From positions 5,677,501 to 5,741,500 of the forward strand of contig NC_135355.1 of the NCBI RefSeq assembly GCF_051622035.1: a stretch of DNA of 64,000 bases. The letters are read 5' to 3'. Under the pieces are notes generated by a model, which searched no databases, was not told where the DNA came from, and saw nothing but the letters and a program-made list of their open reading frames with translations. Position 1 is the stretch's first letter, and every line of letters begins with the position of its first letter. Both the position numbers and the translations under genes were made by a program. This document shows positions 9,901 to 22,213 of the stretch, one piece after another. Origin of the DNA: Arctopsyche grandis (Eukaryota > Arthropoda > Insecta > Trichoptera > Hydropsychidae).

Positions 9901-12900
9901 CTATAATATGGTAGAAAGATTTCGTGCTGTAAGAAAAGTGTTATATATTTGACATTGTGTTTTATCTTTATCTTTATTTTATTTTTACCTATACATATGT
10001 ACCTGGAAAGCCTAACAGATAAACCTCAATGCGCCTTCATGGTCAATTACAAACATCGATATATAAAAATTTTTGAATAATTTAAAAAAGTATCATAGAG
10101 ACTTCTATTGATAAAATTACATTTTCGGATCAATCTTTTTTTTATATAAATCGTCAAATTTCGATATGCTGTGAAAATCAAAAGTTGCTAGACATTTATG
10201 GACAAATTTGCTGTATTTGTATACGAATCAACGAAATTCAACATGCTGAAAACTCGAAAATTGCGACCAGTGGTTAACATATATGTTCTAAAGCATATAT
10301 GCTAACCACTGGTCCGTGCTGCCGGTTTAATATATAATACATACATATAGTATAATAATACCAAATTAATACATGTAATCAAATAAATTATGCAATTGAG
10401 ATCATCATTGAGTTGTTGTAGGAAATACTAGTTTTTTAAGAAAACGAGTTAAATGAGAAATACTGCACATATCACAGTAAAAGGTTTTCTGTGGCACGTT
10501 TATTATATTTTCACATGTTCAACGGTATATAATGTGGTTGGTTCTGTGATGCAAAACTATGCTCAATTATTTGTATTTTAAGTTTTCTTTTCATTTGCCA
10601 TCGTATGTTGAATTTTTATTGTAATACATTTTTATTTTCAGAATATTTAGATGCACACTCACTAAGATTCCGGAAACTAATTCATTGTTACAAAAATCCA
10701 GACTGCCATTAGGAATATTAATTCACCCTTTCAAGGATTTAACTGTAAGTTGAACTAACTAAATAAACTGTAGGTTTAATTTAATAAATATGTAATCTAC
10801 CTTGTTGTTTTGCAGCATCTACCCGTTATACAATGTAGTTCTATTGTAAGGTGTCGATCATGTCGTACATACATCAATCCGTTCGTTTATTTCATCGATT
10901 TGAAGAGATGGAAGTGCAACCTTTGCTATAGAGTGAACGATCGTACGTATTCATACACTAGTATAATCGTTGAATCATACATACATTTATGGTGATATTT
11001 TGTGTTGTATAGTACCCGAAGAGTTCCAATACGATCCCGTAACGAAGTCGTACGGTGATCCAACCAGACGACCCGAAATCCAATCGGCCACTATAGAATA
11101 CATTGCTCCGAGTGAATATATGTTGCGGCCGCCGCAGCCCGCTGCTTATCTGTTTTTGCTGGACGTGTCGGCTTCGGCCGCCGAAAGTGGATACCTGAAA
11201 ATCTGCTGTGATACACTCATCGAACAGATCGACAATCTTCCGGGCGATTCCAGAACCCAGTTGGCTTTCATTTGCTACGATAGTGCAATTCATTTCTATT
11301 TCCTCGGTGAGGGAGCAAGTCGGCCGAAAGAAATGACTGTGATTGATATTGATGGTTTGTTTTTTACTGTTTTGTTTTTTGTTGTTTTGAAGTTTGGTGG
11401 GATTTTATATATATATGTGGTTTTTGTTTGTTCAGATGTGTTTCTGCCGAGTCCGGAAGATCTGCTGGTGAACCTTGCCGAAAGACGGACGACGATTTTA
11501 GAGTTACTTGCAGCTTTACCGGAAAGACATGGCAGTCCGTCACCGGCTGCTACTCAAAGTGCACTTGGAGCTGCTTTACAAGCTGCTCAAAAATTGATGG
11601 TGATGATCTTTTAAGCATATATTTACAAATGGGTGTACCTCACGGCACCGAAAGTTAAAATATCGAAAAAGGAAATATCGGAAGGCAAAGATCGAAAATC
11701 GAAAGATCTTAATTCGAAAGATCAAAAAAAAAGGGTGCATGGTAAACGGTATTATGTATATATAATATATATATCAGTAGCATGCGGTGAAATTATCTCT
11801 CTTTTTTGTCATACAGCCTTGTTTAATGTGCGCGCGCAGGATACGGGAGGAGAAGCCTGTTCCTCTTGTTCCTGTTGTATCCTGCTCGCGCAAATTAAGT
11901 GAGGATGTACGATGGGGGGAGAGAGAGTTTTACCGCACGCCACTGATATATATACTAACCGTTTTTCATATGTATGCATGGTAAACGAACATTTTCGATT
12001 TTTTAACATTCGGTGCGGTGACGGTCACCCATTTACAAATGTATGTAGACCTCAATATTCTCTAATTTTTTTTACAATTCACCGTTTAATTGAGTATCTT
12101 TGATAAGGGCTTTCAGTTGTCTTTTGCAATGGATAGAATAAAATCAAAGAAATTAACGATAATTGAGTTTATATACAGTGATATTAATAATTTTGTATGG
12201 AACTATTTATTTGAAAAACAGAGTCATAAAATTACTAAGTTGAAATGAATCATTGCTGTGGATAAGATTTAGATTATATTAAATCTAGATTGACTGTATT
12301 CAATTATAGTAAAATTGATAACATTGAGCAAGAAAAAGAAAATCACGTTTTTTACTTACCAGAGGTGAGACTAACCAATCTATACTAATTTTGTCCCACT
12401 GAATTCGAATGTGATAATGATTTTTGTTGGTTTGCTCTCATTTTTTTGTAAAATAATTCACCGCTCAAATTAGTAATATCCTTGTAAATGTAGTGGAAAA
12501 TAAAACAGGCCTAATGGATACATTTTTTAGTTTAAAAATTCGCTAGATAGTTAATTGCAAGTATTTTAAAGTAACAAAAAAATCACTATCAATAGAAAAA
12601 ACATCTGACTGTTGATTCCAATACTCACTTTTGGCACAGCAATACTAGATTTTGACTGCAAAGGCCAAAAATCTGTAAAAATTGCGCATATTTTTAAAAC
12701 GCTTACGTCTCATAAACGAGTGGAAACCAAGAAAAATCATTTTCATATTCGAATTCAGTGGGTTAAACTTGCTATAGATTGATTAGTCTCCATTCTGGTA
12801 AATTTTGTTGTTGTTGCTCAGTGTAATCAAATAATCATCTTACTTCATTGCTATTTATTACTACTCATTCAGCTTAATCTTAGAAGTCATTCTAAAAGCT

Positions 12901-15737
12901 TTGCTCCCATAGCACTTTGGTTTCTTCAAATGGAAAAATAATGTATTTATTATTTATAGACGCCGACTGGGGGTCGTATAACCGTATTCCAAACCTGTCT
13001 TACAAACGTGGGACCTGGTGCTTTAACGGCAAGGTATCACTTGTATTAATCTATTATGTCATATATATATAATGTCTTCGTTATAATAGAAATAATATTG
13101 AAATTGTATTTTTCAGAGAGGATCCCAACAATAGATCGTCTAAGGACGTTGCTCATTTAAATCCAGCGACTGATTTTTATAAACGACAAGCACTGAACTG
13201 TAGTGGTGTACAAATTGCCGTCGATCTATTTCTTCTTAATTCACAATACGCCGATCTTAGTACTATAAGTGAGTGGTCATCGTCGTGGTCATTCGTTGAT
13301 TATTCGTCGTTGGATTTGTGCTAAATTTTGATAAATTTTAGGCGGCGTAAGTCGGTTTAGCGGAGGGACTGTTTATCATATACCATTATTCAAAGCGAGT
13401 AGAGAGTGGCAAGCTCAAGAATTCAAAAGAAACTTGACGCGTTACTTCACTAGGAAGATCGGCTTTGAAGCCGTCATGCGCGTCAGATGTACCAGGTTTG
13501 TAAATGCGTTTTGTGTACATGTTTGGATTAGTTTTGTATTTTAATTGATGGTTTTTAATTTGACTGTAGAGGTCTCACCATACATGCATTCCACGGAAGT
13601 TTCTTTGTGAGGTCTACGGATTTGTTGTCGCTTCCGAATGTTAGTCCCGATGCCGGATTCGGTATGCAGTTAGCCATCGAAGAAAGTTTATCGGACGTGC
13701 AACACGTTTGTTTCCAAGCGGCTCTATTATATACTAGTAGTAAAGGTAGTTTGAATCATTTTTGTATGGCGACGTATCATATTGTATGTAAGTTGTTAAT
13801 TTATCACATTTTAACTTGTCTATGTATATATTTTTTTTAGGAGAGCGTCGTATTAGAGTACACACTTTGTGCCTACCAGTAGTAGCTACCTTAACTGATA
13901 TTATCCATTCTGCTGATCAACAGTGTATCATAGGACTTCTAGCTAAAATGGGTACGTTCTCACCGTTGACTCGATTTCTGTAGCTGTCGACAAAAAATTG
14001 TTCCAATACGTTGAATATTTTTGCTGCTGCCACTAGATGACAGTATTGATTAAGCGATGTGTGATCTAGTTGAATGTGTTTGTTTGTAATAGCTGTGGAC
14101 CGTTCTCAAACGTCATCACTGTCAGACGCGCGAGAAGCTCTCATCAATGCCGCTGTTGACGCCTTAGGAACGGTTAAGGTCATCTCGGGTCCATCTCACG
14201 GTTTGATGTGTCCCATGGCTACAAGATTACTACCTCTATATTTATTAGCATTACTTAAACATGTGAGTATTTTCTATGGGTACGATTTAACCGTGCATTT
14301 AAAAAATAAATTTGCTCCTTAGAACGAATCATTTGCGCATTAGAATAAAGGTAATTGCGTATTAAATAAATATATTTCTTTTGTTACATCGAGCACTATT
14401 TTATTTGTAGTATGAAATAAAAAAAATGTTTCGATTTAACAATTAAAAAGTTTGTAGTTAACTCGAGAGTTATTAAGTTTAAACACCTGGGCCAACTTGG
14501 ATGGTTTCTGGTTGAGACGTTGCTGATCCTATATGCGAGATCGTTAATGCTCAGCGTTAATGCGCATTTCATTCATTTTAGGTTGCTTTATAATTTTCTA
14601 TAGTAATTTGATATTAAAATGCTGACCTAATTAAAACAATGGATTCGTAATTTTTCAAACTATCGAGTATTTTTTATTTATTTACTAGAGGTATTTAGTC
14701 TTATTGCTTATTTTATTTTTTAAGTGTACACATATTATATTAAAAGAACATTAAAAACTTTTTGTGGGTTCTTTTGTGTTTAATTTTTTTCTATTGCTGT
14801 TTTCTTTTAATATATTAGAAATTATCTTTAAATTGTACATTTTTATTTTTAAATGATATATTATTTTTTTTAATTTACACAAATTTTATGAAATACTTAC
14901 GATAAATGCGCATTTAAATTGTACCCATTTTCTATTGTCTGAATATCAGCATGTCTAAATATGCATATACTAAATATAAATTGTCCGGTTTTTGTAGACG
15001 GCTTTTAGAACTGGAACATCGACACGATTAGACGATCGCGTAGCTGCCATGTGTCAAATGAAGTGTTTACCTTTGGCGAGCCTTCTACGTAGCATATATC
15101 CAGATTTGTATCCGGTTCATAGACTGGCTGATTACATTCAACGTATGCCGCAAGAAGGTGAAGTCGACGGCGAAGAGGTTTCCATTTCGAATCCTCCAAG
15201 ACTTCGGCTAAGCGCCGAAAAGTATGTTTGATTTTATTTTTGTATTTTTTATTAATAATTATGTACATTGAATGATAATTTTTTATTTAATGTTATTATT
15301 TTCGTTTTAGAGTGAGCGCGACTGGCGCTTATTTGTTGGACCAGGAAGATACAATGTTATTGTATATAGGACATTCGGTACACCCAAATTGGTTGCGGAA
15401 TGTATTCGGTGTCGATAAGCATAACCAAATACGTGACGACGTTCACACTATTCCGACGATAGAAACTGATGAAAATACTTTGCTTCACGCTTTTATAGAT
15501 CATTTAAATGATGAGAAGCCGTTTGCTGCGACGTTACATATAATAAGGTTTTTAGAATGTTTGATTTGTGAAGTATATATAAGTCAGGATGGATTTGTTT
15601 TAATTTGTGGTGTTCATTTTTGCAGAGATAACTCTCCGAATAGGACGTGGTTTACGGAAAAACTGGCGGATGATAGGGTAGAAGCCGCGCAGTCATACTA
15701 TGAGTTTCTTCAGCACGTGAAAAGCCAAATGAAATAG
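6986..15737 (+). CDS. Sec24: SEC24-family COPII coat protein (SEC24A/B-like)
   Basis: The cargo-binding subunit of the Sec23/Sec24 inner COPII coat, which packages cargo at ER exit sites. Coding exons: 6986-8481, 10642-10744, 10816-10942, 11013-11354, 11436-11599, 12960-13033, 13117-13268, 13342-13495, 13570-13745, 13841-13951, 14093-14262, 14998-15221, 15311-15547, 15626-15737. All have GT/AG borders and phases agree, giving 1213 residues. Residues 1 to about 490 are a Pro/Gln/Asn-rich disordered tail. It includes a 12-residue tandem duplication (PPPETQYPHM) at 8176-8241. The zinc finger follows (CRSC at 545-548, CNLC at 566-569). Then come the trunk domain (RPPQPAAYLFLLDVSA), beta-sandwich (CSGVQIAVDLF, FSGGTVYHIP), helical domain (LLPLYLLALLKH) and gelsolin-like end (LLYIGHSVHPNWL). 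The start ATG lies 17 bases after an acceptor, so a 5' UTR exon is upstream. Intron 5 (11600-12959) hosts two MITEs. The length fits animal SEC24A/B. Confidence 0.97.
8502..8829 (-). mobile_element. Possible degraded solo LTR in SEC24 intron 1
   Basis: The sequence opens with TGTTGCGTATAGGTGGGGTC, the reverse complement of the 3' end of the LTRs at 19453-19832 and 43901-44285 (CCACCCCTACGCAACA). It has a minus-strand AATAAA near 8540. ATAT flanks both proposed ends (8498-8501 and 8830-8833), but the right terminus does not end in the expected ACA. The body is not clearly alignable to the other LTRs, so this is tentative. Confidence 0.4.
9506..9662 (+). repeat. Degenerate 16-17-bp minisatellite
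   Basis: Units of the form GGTACATTTTGTCGCG or GAACATTTTGTCGC follow one another at least six times, decaying towards the right end. It lies in the large first coding intron of SEC24. It contains no gene, and the ORFs through it simply reflect the period. The rest of the intron (8830-9505 and 9663-9984) is AT-rich and featureless. Confidence 0.8.
9985..10322 (-). mobile_element. Degraded SINE, minus strand
   Basis: ACCTGGAAAGCCTAACAGAT and CCTCAATGCGCCTTCATGG match the tail of the SINE family in reverse. CTAACCACTGGTCCGTGCTG at the right end is a decayed reverse tRNA-like head similar to 57780-57870. The body is strongly diverged. Confidence 0.5.
11631..12030. mobile_element. Palindromic MITE with perfect 10-bp TSD in SEC24 intron 5
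   Basis: The 400-bp element begins GGGTGTACCTCACGGCACCG and ends CGGTGCGGTGACGGTCACCC. It is flanked by ATTTACAAAT at 11621-11630 and 12031-12040. It contains GCGCGCAGGATAC ... GTATCCTGCTCGCGC, a hairpin found again in the elements at 33965-34612, 40045-40919 and 63620-64000. A 10-bp TSD suggests Mutator-like elements. The insertion point is only about 30 bases downstream of the SEC24 exon 5 donor. Confidence 0.85.
12321..12824. mobile_element. Inverted-repeat MITE in SEC24 intron 5
   Basis: The ends are ACATTGAGCAA and TTGCTCAGTGT. The arms carry AATCACGTTTTTTACTTACC, CTAACCAATCTATACTAA and CCACTGAATTCGAATGTGAT on the left and their approximate complements on the right (12700-12800). Related copies are at 45178-45425 and 52716-52872, with a fragment near 21945-22015. 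Superfamily is not determined. Confidence 0.7.
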
Positions 15738-15959
15738 TCTTTTTCAGTGAAAAAGAATAGGGCGTGACTGTTGCAATTATATAATATAGGTTTAAATATG
15801 AATTGTACGTATATTATATCAACATATAATTTTCATCGTGAAACTCCCATTTTTAATGTTGAAAGGACTACATCTATTTAGTTTTAATAATTATTGAAAT
15901 ATTTAATAGCTGAATCGTATTGAAGTTTGTATATATTTTAAAAAAGAATTCCTTTATAA

Positions 15960-15965
15960 AATAAA
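15960..15965 (+). terminator. SEC24 poly(A) signal
   Basis: AATAAA lies 223 bases after the SEC24 stop codon, in a TTATAAAATAAAGAATATTT context. It is the first canonical signal downstream. From here to 17117 the DNA is AT-rich with no gene or recognised repeat. Confidence 0.6.
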
Positions 15966-17117
15966 GAATATTTGAATTATTGGTAAAGTGTTCAACTTTA
16001 TTAACAATTTTAGTTTACGTTTTATGTTTGAGTGCGAGTGTGTATGCGTTTACTGTCATCCATTGAGGCTTTTGTGATTTTATGAACCAATAATTAGCAA
16101 TCATTTAGTAATTTTATATGTGTATATGATATTACAAATATATATATTTAATAATCAATGCGATCAGTGCGTTGAAAATATGATATTAAAATGTATATGG
16201 TTTCAATTTTTCTAGGTAAGGGGTCTTTTAATAGTACATTTTATTTGTTGTATGCGTTTCATCTGGGGCAAGTTGCATATAGAAATATCAATCGAATAAT
16301 ATTTCTTTAATTCAATTAAATATATGTTGTTTTTTATTATTATTATTATTTATTATTTTTTGTAGATAAGTTCATAAACACGATAAAATTTTATATGTTA
16401 TTATTGTATACGTTTTTGACCCGTGTAAAGTCATAAATATACGCTTATTTTGCACAGTAAAATAATGTTTCATATTATAGACTTGTTGCACACTGATGTT
16501 CTTTTATTTAGATGGATTATGTGTATGTAGTATTTGCCCCCCTTTTCTTAGCAGATAACTGATCAGACATACTATATATATTATATATAATCGGTGTTAA
16601 GCTCAGGACTCTTATGTAGTTGCACGAGACTGACACTTGTAAGACTTATTTGTTCATACTTGTAATATACAGCATAAATATGATATAACGTGCGTTGTAA
16701 TGTATACTTACGATTTGAGGATAGAAGTAGGTGAATACATTACAGTGAGGCCTTTACATATTTCACCAGGGATGTGGTTTTGATGTTATATAATAATATG
16801 AATGTTATGTATTCGCGTGCATATGTCAACGGACTAATAATGATCACACGCTGTTTGATATGCAAGCAACTGAATACATACCTATATTAGTTTAACTTTT
16901 GTTATCATTAGCAGAATGGTAATAAATATAAATATTTATATTTAAATTCGTTTGAATGTGTAATATATTATTTCATTTAATAAAAAATATATTTTATTAT
17001 TTGTTTCTAGTTTATTCGACATGTAAATAATAGTTTTATTGAAGATATCTTATTGTTTTTATTTCGAATTCGCTTTGCGCATCTGAATAAGCTTCCCAAA
17101 GTCTTCTATTTAATTAC

Positions 17118-17478
17118 TCGATGCGGTGCAAACGATCGACAAGCGCCAGATAGACTGAACCACAGATTAACGACACGTGTACCTTTTGCTTGCGCACTGC
17201 TCGCACTTACACTAAGCGAAATCTACTCGGAAGTCCTGATATACCTATTCTGTATACGTTCTGTGCTTCTGATACTTTAGTTCCGAATTTTGCCTTATTA
17301 AACTCGCCAGAAAGATCCAACTCAATTTTAATAATTGCATCTGTGCACATCGAAAGGTTACTCGTCATCTGATGTGCAATCTATCATTCGTGAAGTCGAG
17401 AATTGCGTTTAAAGCAGCCATCCAGTTAATCTGTGGTTCAGTCTGTCTGGCGTTTGTCGATCGTTTGCACCAAACCCC
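17118..17478. mobile_element. hAT-like palindromic MITE, copy 1
   Basis: The element starts TCGATGCGGTGCAAACGATC and ends GATCGTTTGCACCAAACCC; the terminal inverted repeat extends about 55 bp through the GACTGAACCACAGATTAA stretch. Other copies are at 35526-35886, 43717-44484 and 62849-63614. In copy 3 a perfect 8-bp TSD (CCTATATA) supports hAT-type insertion. ORFs are only by-products of the palindrome. Confidence 0.85.
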
Positions 17479-17712
17479 AATTACTATATGGAAGATTTTC
17501 TCTACCGAGTTGTTTCTAATGATTCTCAATTATGAGAATCTTTTATAATCTCTTAATTCCATTGAAAAATACTACTCGCATGACACAGTGTTTATGTTTA
17601 TCTATTAAACTGGAATTTTTACTTAACATTCTACACCAATTTTACCTCGAAATAAGACGAGAACTGGTATTGAATTGATTATACGATTAAAAACTTATCA
17701 CAGTTCAAAATA

Positions 17713-17843
17713 ATGGCGGACGTCATTTCCACTTATATTGAAGACCAAACCGAGCAAAATGGCAAAGTTTGAAAACGATCGGGTAAGAGCCCAAACTTCG
17801 TCAGACGACAATCGATTCTGAACTAAGAAGAGGTTAGTAAAAA
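17713..17843 (+). repeat. Dispersed repeat, inverted copy at 62543-62660
   Basis: CATTTCCACTTATATTGA, GACCAAACCGAGCAAAATGG, TTTGAAAACGATCGGGTAAG and CTAAGAAGAGGTTAGTAA recur as reverse complements at 62543-62660. It is probably part of a larger element whose class is not visible. The stretches 17479-17712 and 17844-18054 show nothing else. Confidence 0.6.
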
Positions 17844-18054
17844 TAGACTTTAAGCTATATATATATATATACTATTGGACTGCAGTGGATTTAATAGAAA
17901 TCTAATATTTCTTATTGTTTTGTTTTTGGAAGGCAAGACATGTCCAAAAAATATAATTGCCATGCGATAGTCATTTGAATAAAATATTACCTTAGCAAAT
18001 ATTGACGCTAAATTAATATATTGCTATTTGTTAGTCGTGAATAGGAGCACCACT

Positions 18055-19010
18055 TTAACCCTTTGGCTGCTACGAGGTTTTTCAATGTCCAAGCGAAAAA
18101 TGCTAACATTTGTAATTATTTTGAAAAAAAAAAAATATAATATTTTTTTTTACATACTTACTTCGCCGAACACTCGTAATTTTTATAATACTTTATATAC
18201 ATTTTTAAGAAGCAGTCGTGGACTCGTGCTCTCTCTTTCTGTCTTGCTTTTACATGCGTGCGTGCGAAAGAGATACCTACATATATACACTAAATAAGTT
18301 TTGACGATTGTTTTCCGAGGCTTTATTCTTTTCAATAATCTATTTTTAGATATCGATGTATCCTTACAACATGCGATATATTCGAAACAGGTAGCGGTCT
18401 CTCTCTCTTTCTTTCTTGGTTTTAATTGTGTACGTATGAGCGAGACACACAAGGATGCGAAGTTTCTAATAATCAAATAATTTTTCAACATGTATCATAA
18501 ACATTTTGTATGCATTTCAGTTGCATTTGATTGATTGCATGAATTCGTGACTTATATAATTGAAAGCGGATTTCTATTGTTTTTTGCCATTTATTTTAAC
18601 TCTGCAAAATGATATCGGACAGTGAAAGTGATGAAAGCGAAATAATAGCTCCTCGCCGAGGAACTCGACAAATCAGCAGCTCTACTGATTCTGAAAATGA
18701 ATTTATCGATAATAATCAATTCCCAAGTAATAACTCCTTATATGACATTGACAACGAACCCGAAATTTACTTTGATGATGAACCCGAAATTGAAGAGCTT
18801 TTATTTAAAAAATTGATAAATATTTATAAAGCTTGATTGAAAAATAAATATAAATACGTATATAAAAAAATGTTTCGTGCCACTGATGCGCTGGTGGCTC
18901 AAAGAAAGTATTGAAATACGACAATTAATGACGTCAACAACGATCGTCGTAGCAATCTTCGCCGATTTCAAAACAACGATTTATCGTTGTTGTAGCAGTC
19001 AAAGGGTTAA
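18055..19010 (+). mobile_element. TTAA-flanked element carrying a short acidic ORF (piggyBac-like), family T2
   Basis: The 956-bp element is flanked by TTAA at 18055-18058 and 19007-19010. Its inverted termini are CCCTTTGGCTGCTAC and GTAGCAGTCAAAGGG (one mismatch in 15). TTAA targets and CCC termini are hallmarks of piggyBac elements. It contains a 75-codon acidic ORF (18609-18836) resembling the N-terminal region that precedes the catalytic domain in piggyBac transposases. The catalytic part is absent, so this is an internally deleted derivative. Confidence 0.8.
18609..18836 (+). pseudogene. 75-residue acidic ORF, truncated piggyBac-type transposase N-terminus
   Basis: The ORF opens MISDSESDESEI and is rich in Ser, Asp and Glu, with DIDNEPEIYFDDEPEIEELL near its end, then stops. 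No DDD catalytic motif or C-terminal Cys-rich domain is present. Such acidic Ser/Asp-rich starts are typical of piggyBac-family transposases, and the enclosing element has TTAA ends, so I read it as a remnant. It could still be translated; whether it is expressed or dominant-negative cannot be told. Confidence 0.55.
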
Positions 19011-19219
19011 GGCATAATTGATACTGAGGTTCTTATTTTTTAATTTAAATTTAGGTGGCCAATGAGTATTAAGTTAAAGAGAGAATTACGTGGCACGCAT
19101 TTTTTTTTTTAGATAGTTTTGCACATGCAAAAAACGTTAGACATACTCCGGTACGCTAAATCTAATACCTCATTTTTATTGATTTAAGTTTTCAAATTCA
19201 CATTGATGTAAATAGCAAA

Positions 19220-19424
19220 CAGTGCCGGCCTTACACCCGATGGCGCCCTCGGGCAATGTTTTCTAAACACCCTTAGAAAGAACTTTCGTCTTTGGCGCTC
19301 TAATCTAAAATTTTGAATGACTTTTGGCGCTCTAATTTTAAACCGCCTTTGGCGCATCGTTCGGCGCCTTAACTTATTTGGCGCCTCCCGACCTAGCCCC
19401 CCCCCCCCCCTAAAACCGGCACTG
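19220..19424. mobile_element. hAT MITE with perfect 8-bp TSD
   Basis: The 205-bp element begins CAGTGCCGGCCTTA and ends TAAAACCGGCACTG, with ATAGCAAA on both sides (19212-19219 and 19425-19432). CAGTG-type termini and an 8-bp TSD are characteristic of hAT transposons. The interior repeats TTTGGCGC motifs and contains a C homopolymer of about 14 bases near 19397-19410. Confidence 0.9.
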
Positions 19425-19452
19425 ATAGCAAACCATATTGATGTAAACATAT

Positions 19453-19832
19453 TGTTACGTACGCCGCGGATTAAGCGAATGGAATCCCAGAGACGATGTG
19501 ACCGTTCAAGGGTTATCTGTTAACGGATTAACTAAGTGCTTGCACTTAGGACCAACGGATGTCTGTTGACGGATTAACTAAGTGCTTGCACTTACTTCCA
19601 GGATTATATCTGGACTCAATGTCGTGGAAATACATATCCGAATACGTGACTATACAATAGGTTAACAGATTAGACGTTCTGAGAGATCTACCCTTTATAA
19701 GGCGGTACGAAGGCGATATCAGGTCATTCTGGACTGAGCACTGCTGGTGTGTATATCTCCTTAATCATCAATAAATGCTGTGAAACGGCTGTTGGCCTTT
19801 TACTTGGATCCTCCACCCACCCCTACGCAACA
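19453..19832 (+). mobile_element. Solo LTR (family 3), 4-bp TSD ATAT
   Basis: The 380-bp unit runs TGTTACGTACGCCGCGG ... CACCCCTACGCAACA and is flanked by ATAT on both sides. A poly(A) signal sits in CATCAATAAATGCTGTGAAA near 19768. Its sister copy at 43901-44285 has TSD TTAT. An internal direct repeat (CGGATTAACTAAGTGCTTGC) occurs twice. From 19833 to 20664 the DNA is AT-rich and featureless. Confidence 0.85.
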
Positions 19833-20664
19833 ATATAATACAAATAAAAAGCAAAAATAGAAATTCAAAAACAAAATATATATTGTAGTTAAAAATAAAA
19901 ATAGAAATTTAAGTTATCAGAGTTAATGTAGGTGGAAAAATATTTTTTGATTTTAGTTTTTTTGCTAAAATCTATTATAAACACAGAATAAAAAACAATC
20001 AGAAACAGATTTAAAATTCATTATAAATCACTATAATAATAAACAAAAATACAAGTTCATTAAATTCTTATTAATCACTACAATGATCGATGCGATTTTC
20101 GATACTGTTTTCAATACGTAATACGTATACCATCAATAAAAATAAATAACACATAATATAATTTTATATTCAAAACTTTAACCCCACTGATGTCCAGTTG
20201 TAATTATACTTAATATTAATTTAAATTAGTAAAAAATATACTCATATATTCAAAATATATAGCGAATTATATAGAAATTAAAACTATAGCGAATAAGAAA
20301 TATCACAACTATAAATTTTCAATGCTTTCTACTATAAAATACTCGTTTTTTCAATCAATATATATTTTGAAACAATAAAATATACTTTTGAGAGATTCCA
20401 TGAATTCAGTCATGATATACAATTCAGTGACTAATAACACACACACATTATTTAAAAACTATTGATCGATTTAAAATCTCGAGTTTGAATTTTCGTGTTT
20501 ATAAACGAAAATAAAATGTATATTTGGTGTAATATAATATTATAGATAAGAATTAAAACCAGTATCAATAATCCTTTTTCTATTTTCAAGTCGGTTGTTT
20601 TTTTGTGCGGTTTTTCCGCTATCATTGAAATTATCTTGAAGAAAATACATTTTTCCGTTATTAA

Positions 20665-21166
20665 TCTTAATTTTGTTACCGTTCCTTTCTTCGATATATA
20701 TATATTGAGTGTATGCATATATTGAGTGAATGCGACAATATATATCAATATATATATTGAGTGAATGCGACAGTTGCGCTTCGACCAGATAAAACGTATT
20801 TAAAATTGACAAAATCGAGGTTTCGTATTCTCCTATTTTCTCCTCCAAAACTGGACCAATTTTTAAAAAAATTTCATCATCGGTATGAGAAAGATACTTT
20901 CTGTGCATCTATTGGCGTATTTTTTTTAAAATCGACCGTTAAATAAGCACGCTGGACTCGTTTCGTGGGTGTAAAAAAGAGGCGATTTTATAGATGTTTG
21001 GCGGCTCCTAGCTCCTATAAAAAATAATTAATCAAAAAAATAAAACGATAGATGCACCCCAGTGGTGGATATCCATAGCATATTAAAAAATAATTTCTCT
21101 AGTGCCATAATTGAGGAAGGGAGAAGTATAGTACGTTTGTATGGACAAGGCGCTGCTGTCCAGCCC
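20665..21166. mobile_element. Nonautonomous element, left-truncated copy
   Basis: It is nearly identical to 59510-60001, sharing TTAATTTTGTTACCGTTC, several TATATTGAGTGAATGCGACA units, GACAGTTGCGCTTCGACCAG and GACAAGGCGCTGCTGTCCAG. The other copy is flanked by AGGGCTG-type inverted ends; here the right end (GCTGCTGTCCAGCCC) is kept and the left end is lost. The stretch 21167-22213 holds only AT-rich DNA and a MITE fragment near 21945. Confidence 0.65.
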
Positions 21167-22213
21167 AATTAATTATTTAATTTAAATTTCATTCCTTTTG
21201 AGTGCAAAATATGTATAGCGGATTTGAGTAGTTTGTCGAATTCTATTATCGATGATCTTATTTTTAATTTCAAAATGTATTTTATCTGTGAGAAGATGAT
21301 TATTTTAATATCGGATGAGTGGTTATTTCCATGCGGTTTTTCGTTATTATTGTAAACAAAATATTATAAAAACATGTTTTTCTGTAGTTTAATGTCGTAT
21401 CTGTGTAAGCAATCTAGCGCTAGTCCTTTAAGCCTAAATTCGTTTTAAAAAACTGTTTTTATTCCTGCAAAAGATGTGAATATCGCATTGACAATGGAAT
21501 TATTTGAAATTTCAGAAATCAATATACCAAAAATTCAATAAATTGGGTAACAAAAATTCAATAAATTGGCAAGAAAAGTCGATCTTACTATAATCATTCA
21601 AGTTGGAGTTGGAGTCACATCATAGCAAAACGTCGGAGTCGGTAAATTCTGATCCGACTTCACAGCCCTGATCTAAACTTAAGTTCAATTATATATTCCC
21701 CATATGTTGGTCACCTGTGATGGCACTATGGCATTTATGAGAAATAAAAAATAAAGGTGATTTTGAATATTTGATTTTAGTAAATAGCACTGTTCGACAA
21801 GAAACATGGTTCAGAGACGAGATATGACTTCTCTTATAGATCTATGCCCAGTAAACACGAATCTGGTAATAAAAAATGTTGATTGGCTCGAGATTCAGAG
21901 ATATATGTGTTTTTTAAATCGCGCGATTTTTCTATATCTTGGTGTTGTTCAGTCGATGTCTCAAAATCTGTCAATTTCTTGTTCAAAATGAATATTGGAA
22001 TCAATAGTCGGGTATTTTATCTTTCATTTGTATTACTTTTCAGCTTTCAAATCCCTCTAATTAGTCGTCCAGTTCAAATAAAAAGTCAAAACGTATTTTC
22101 ACCTAGGATTTTTTCCCACTGTTAATACTATTTTATATTGAGTATTTTCTATTGAAACATGTTTATTGGGATAGTGTTCTGGCCACAATATTTTTTGTTT
22201 TCGTTTAAAAGGG

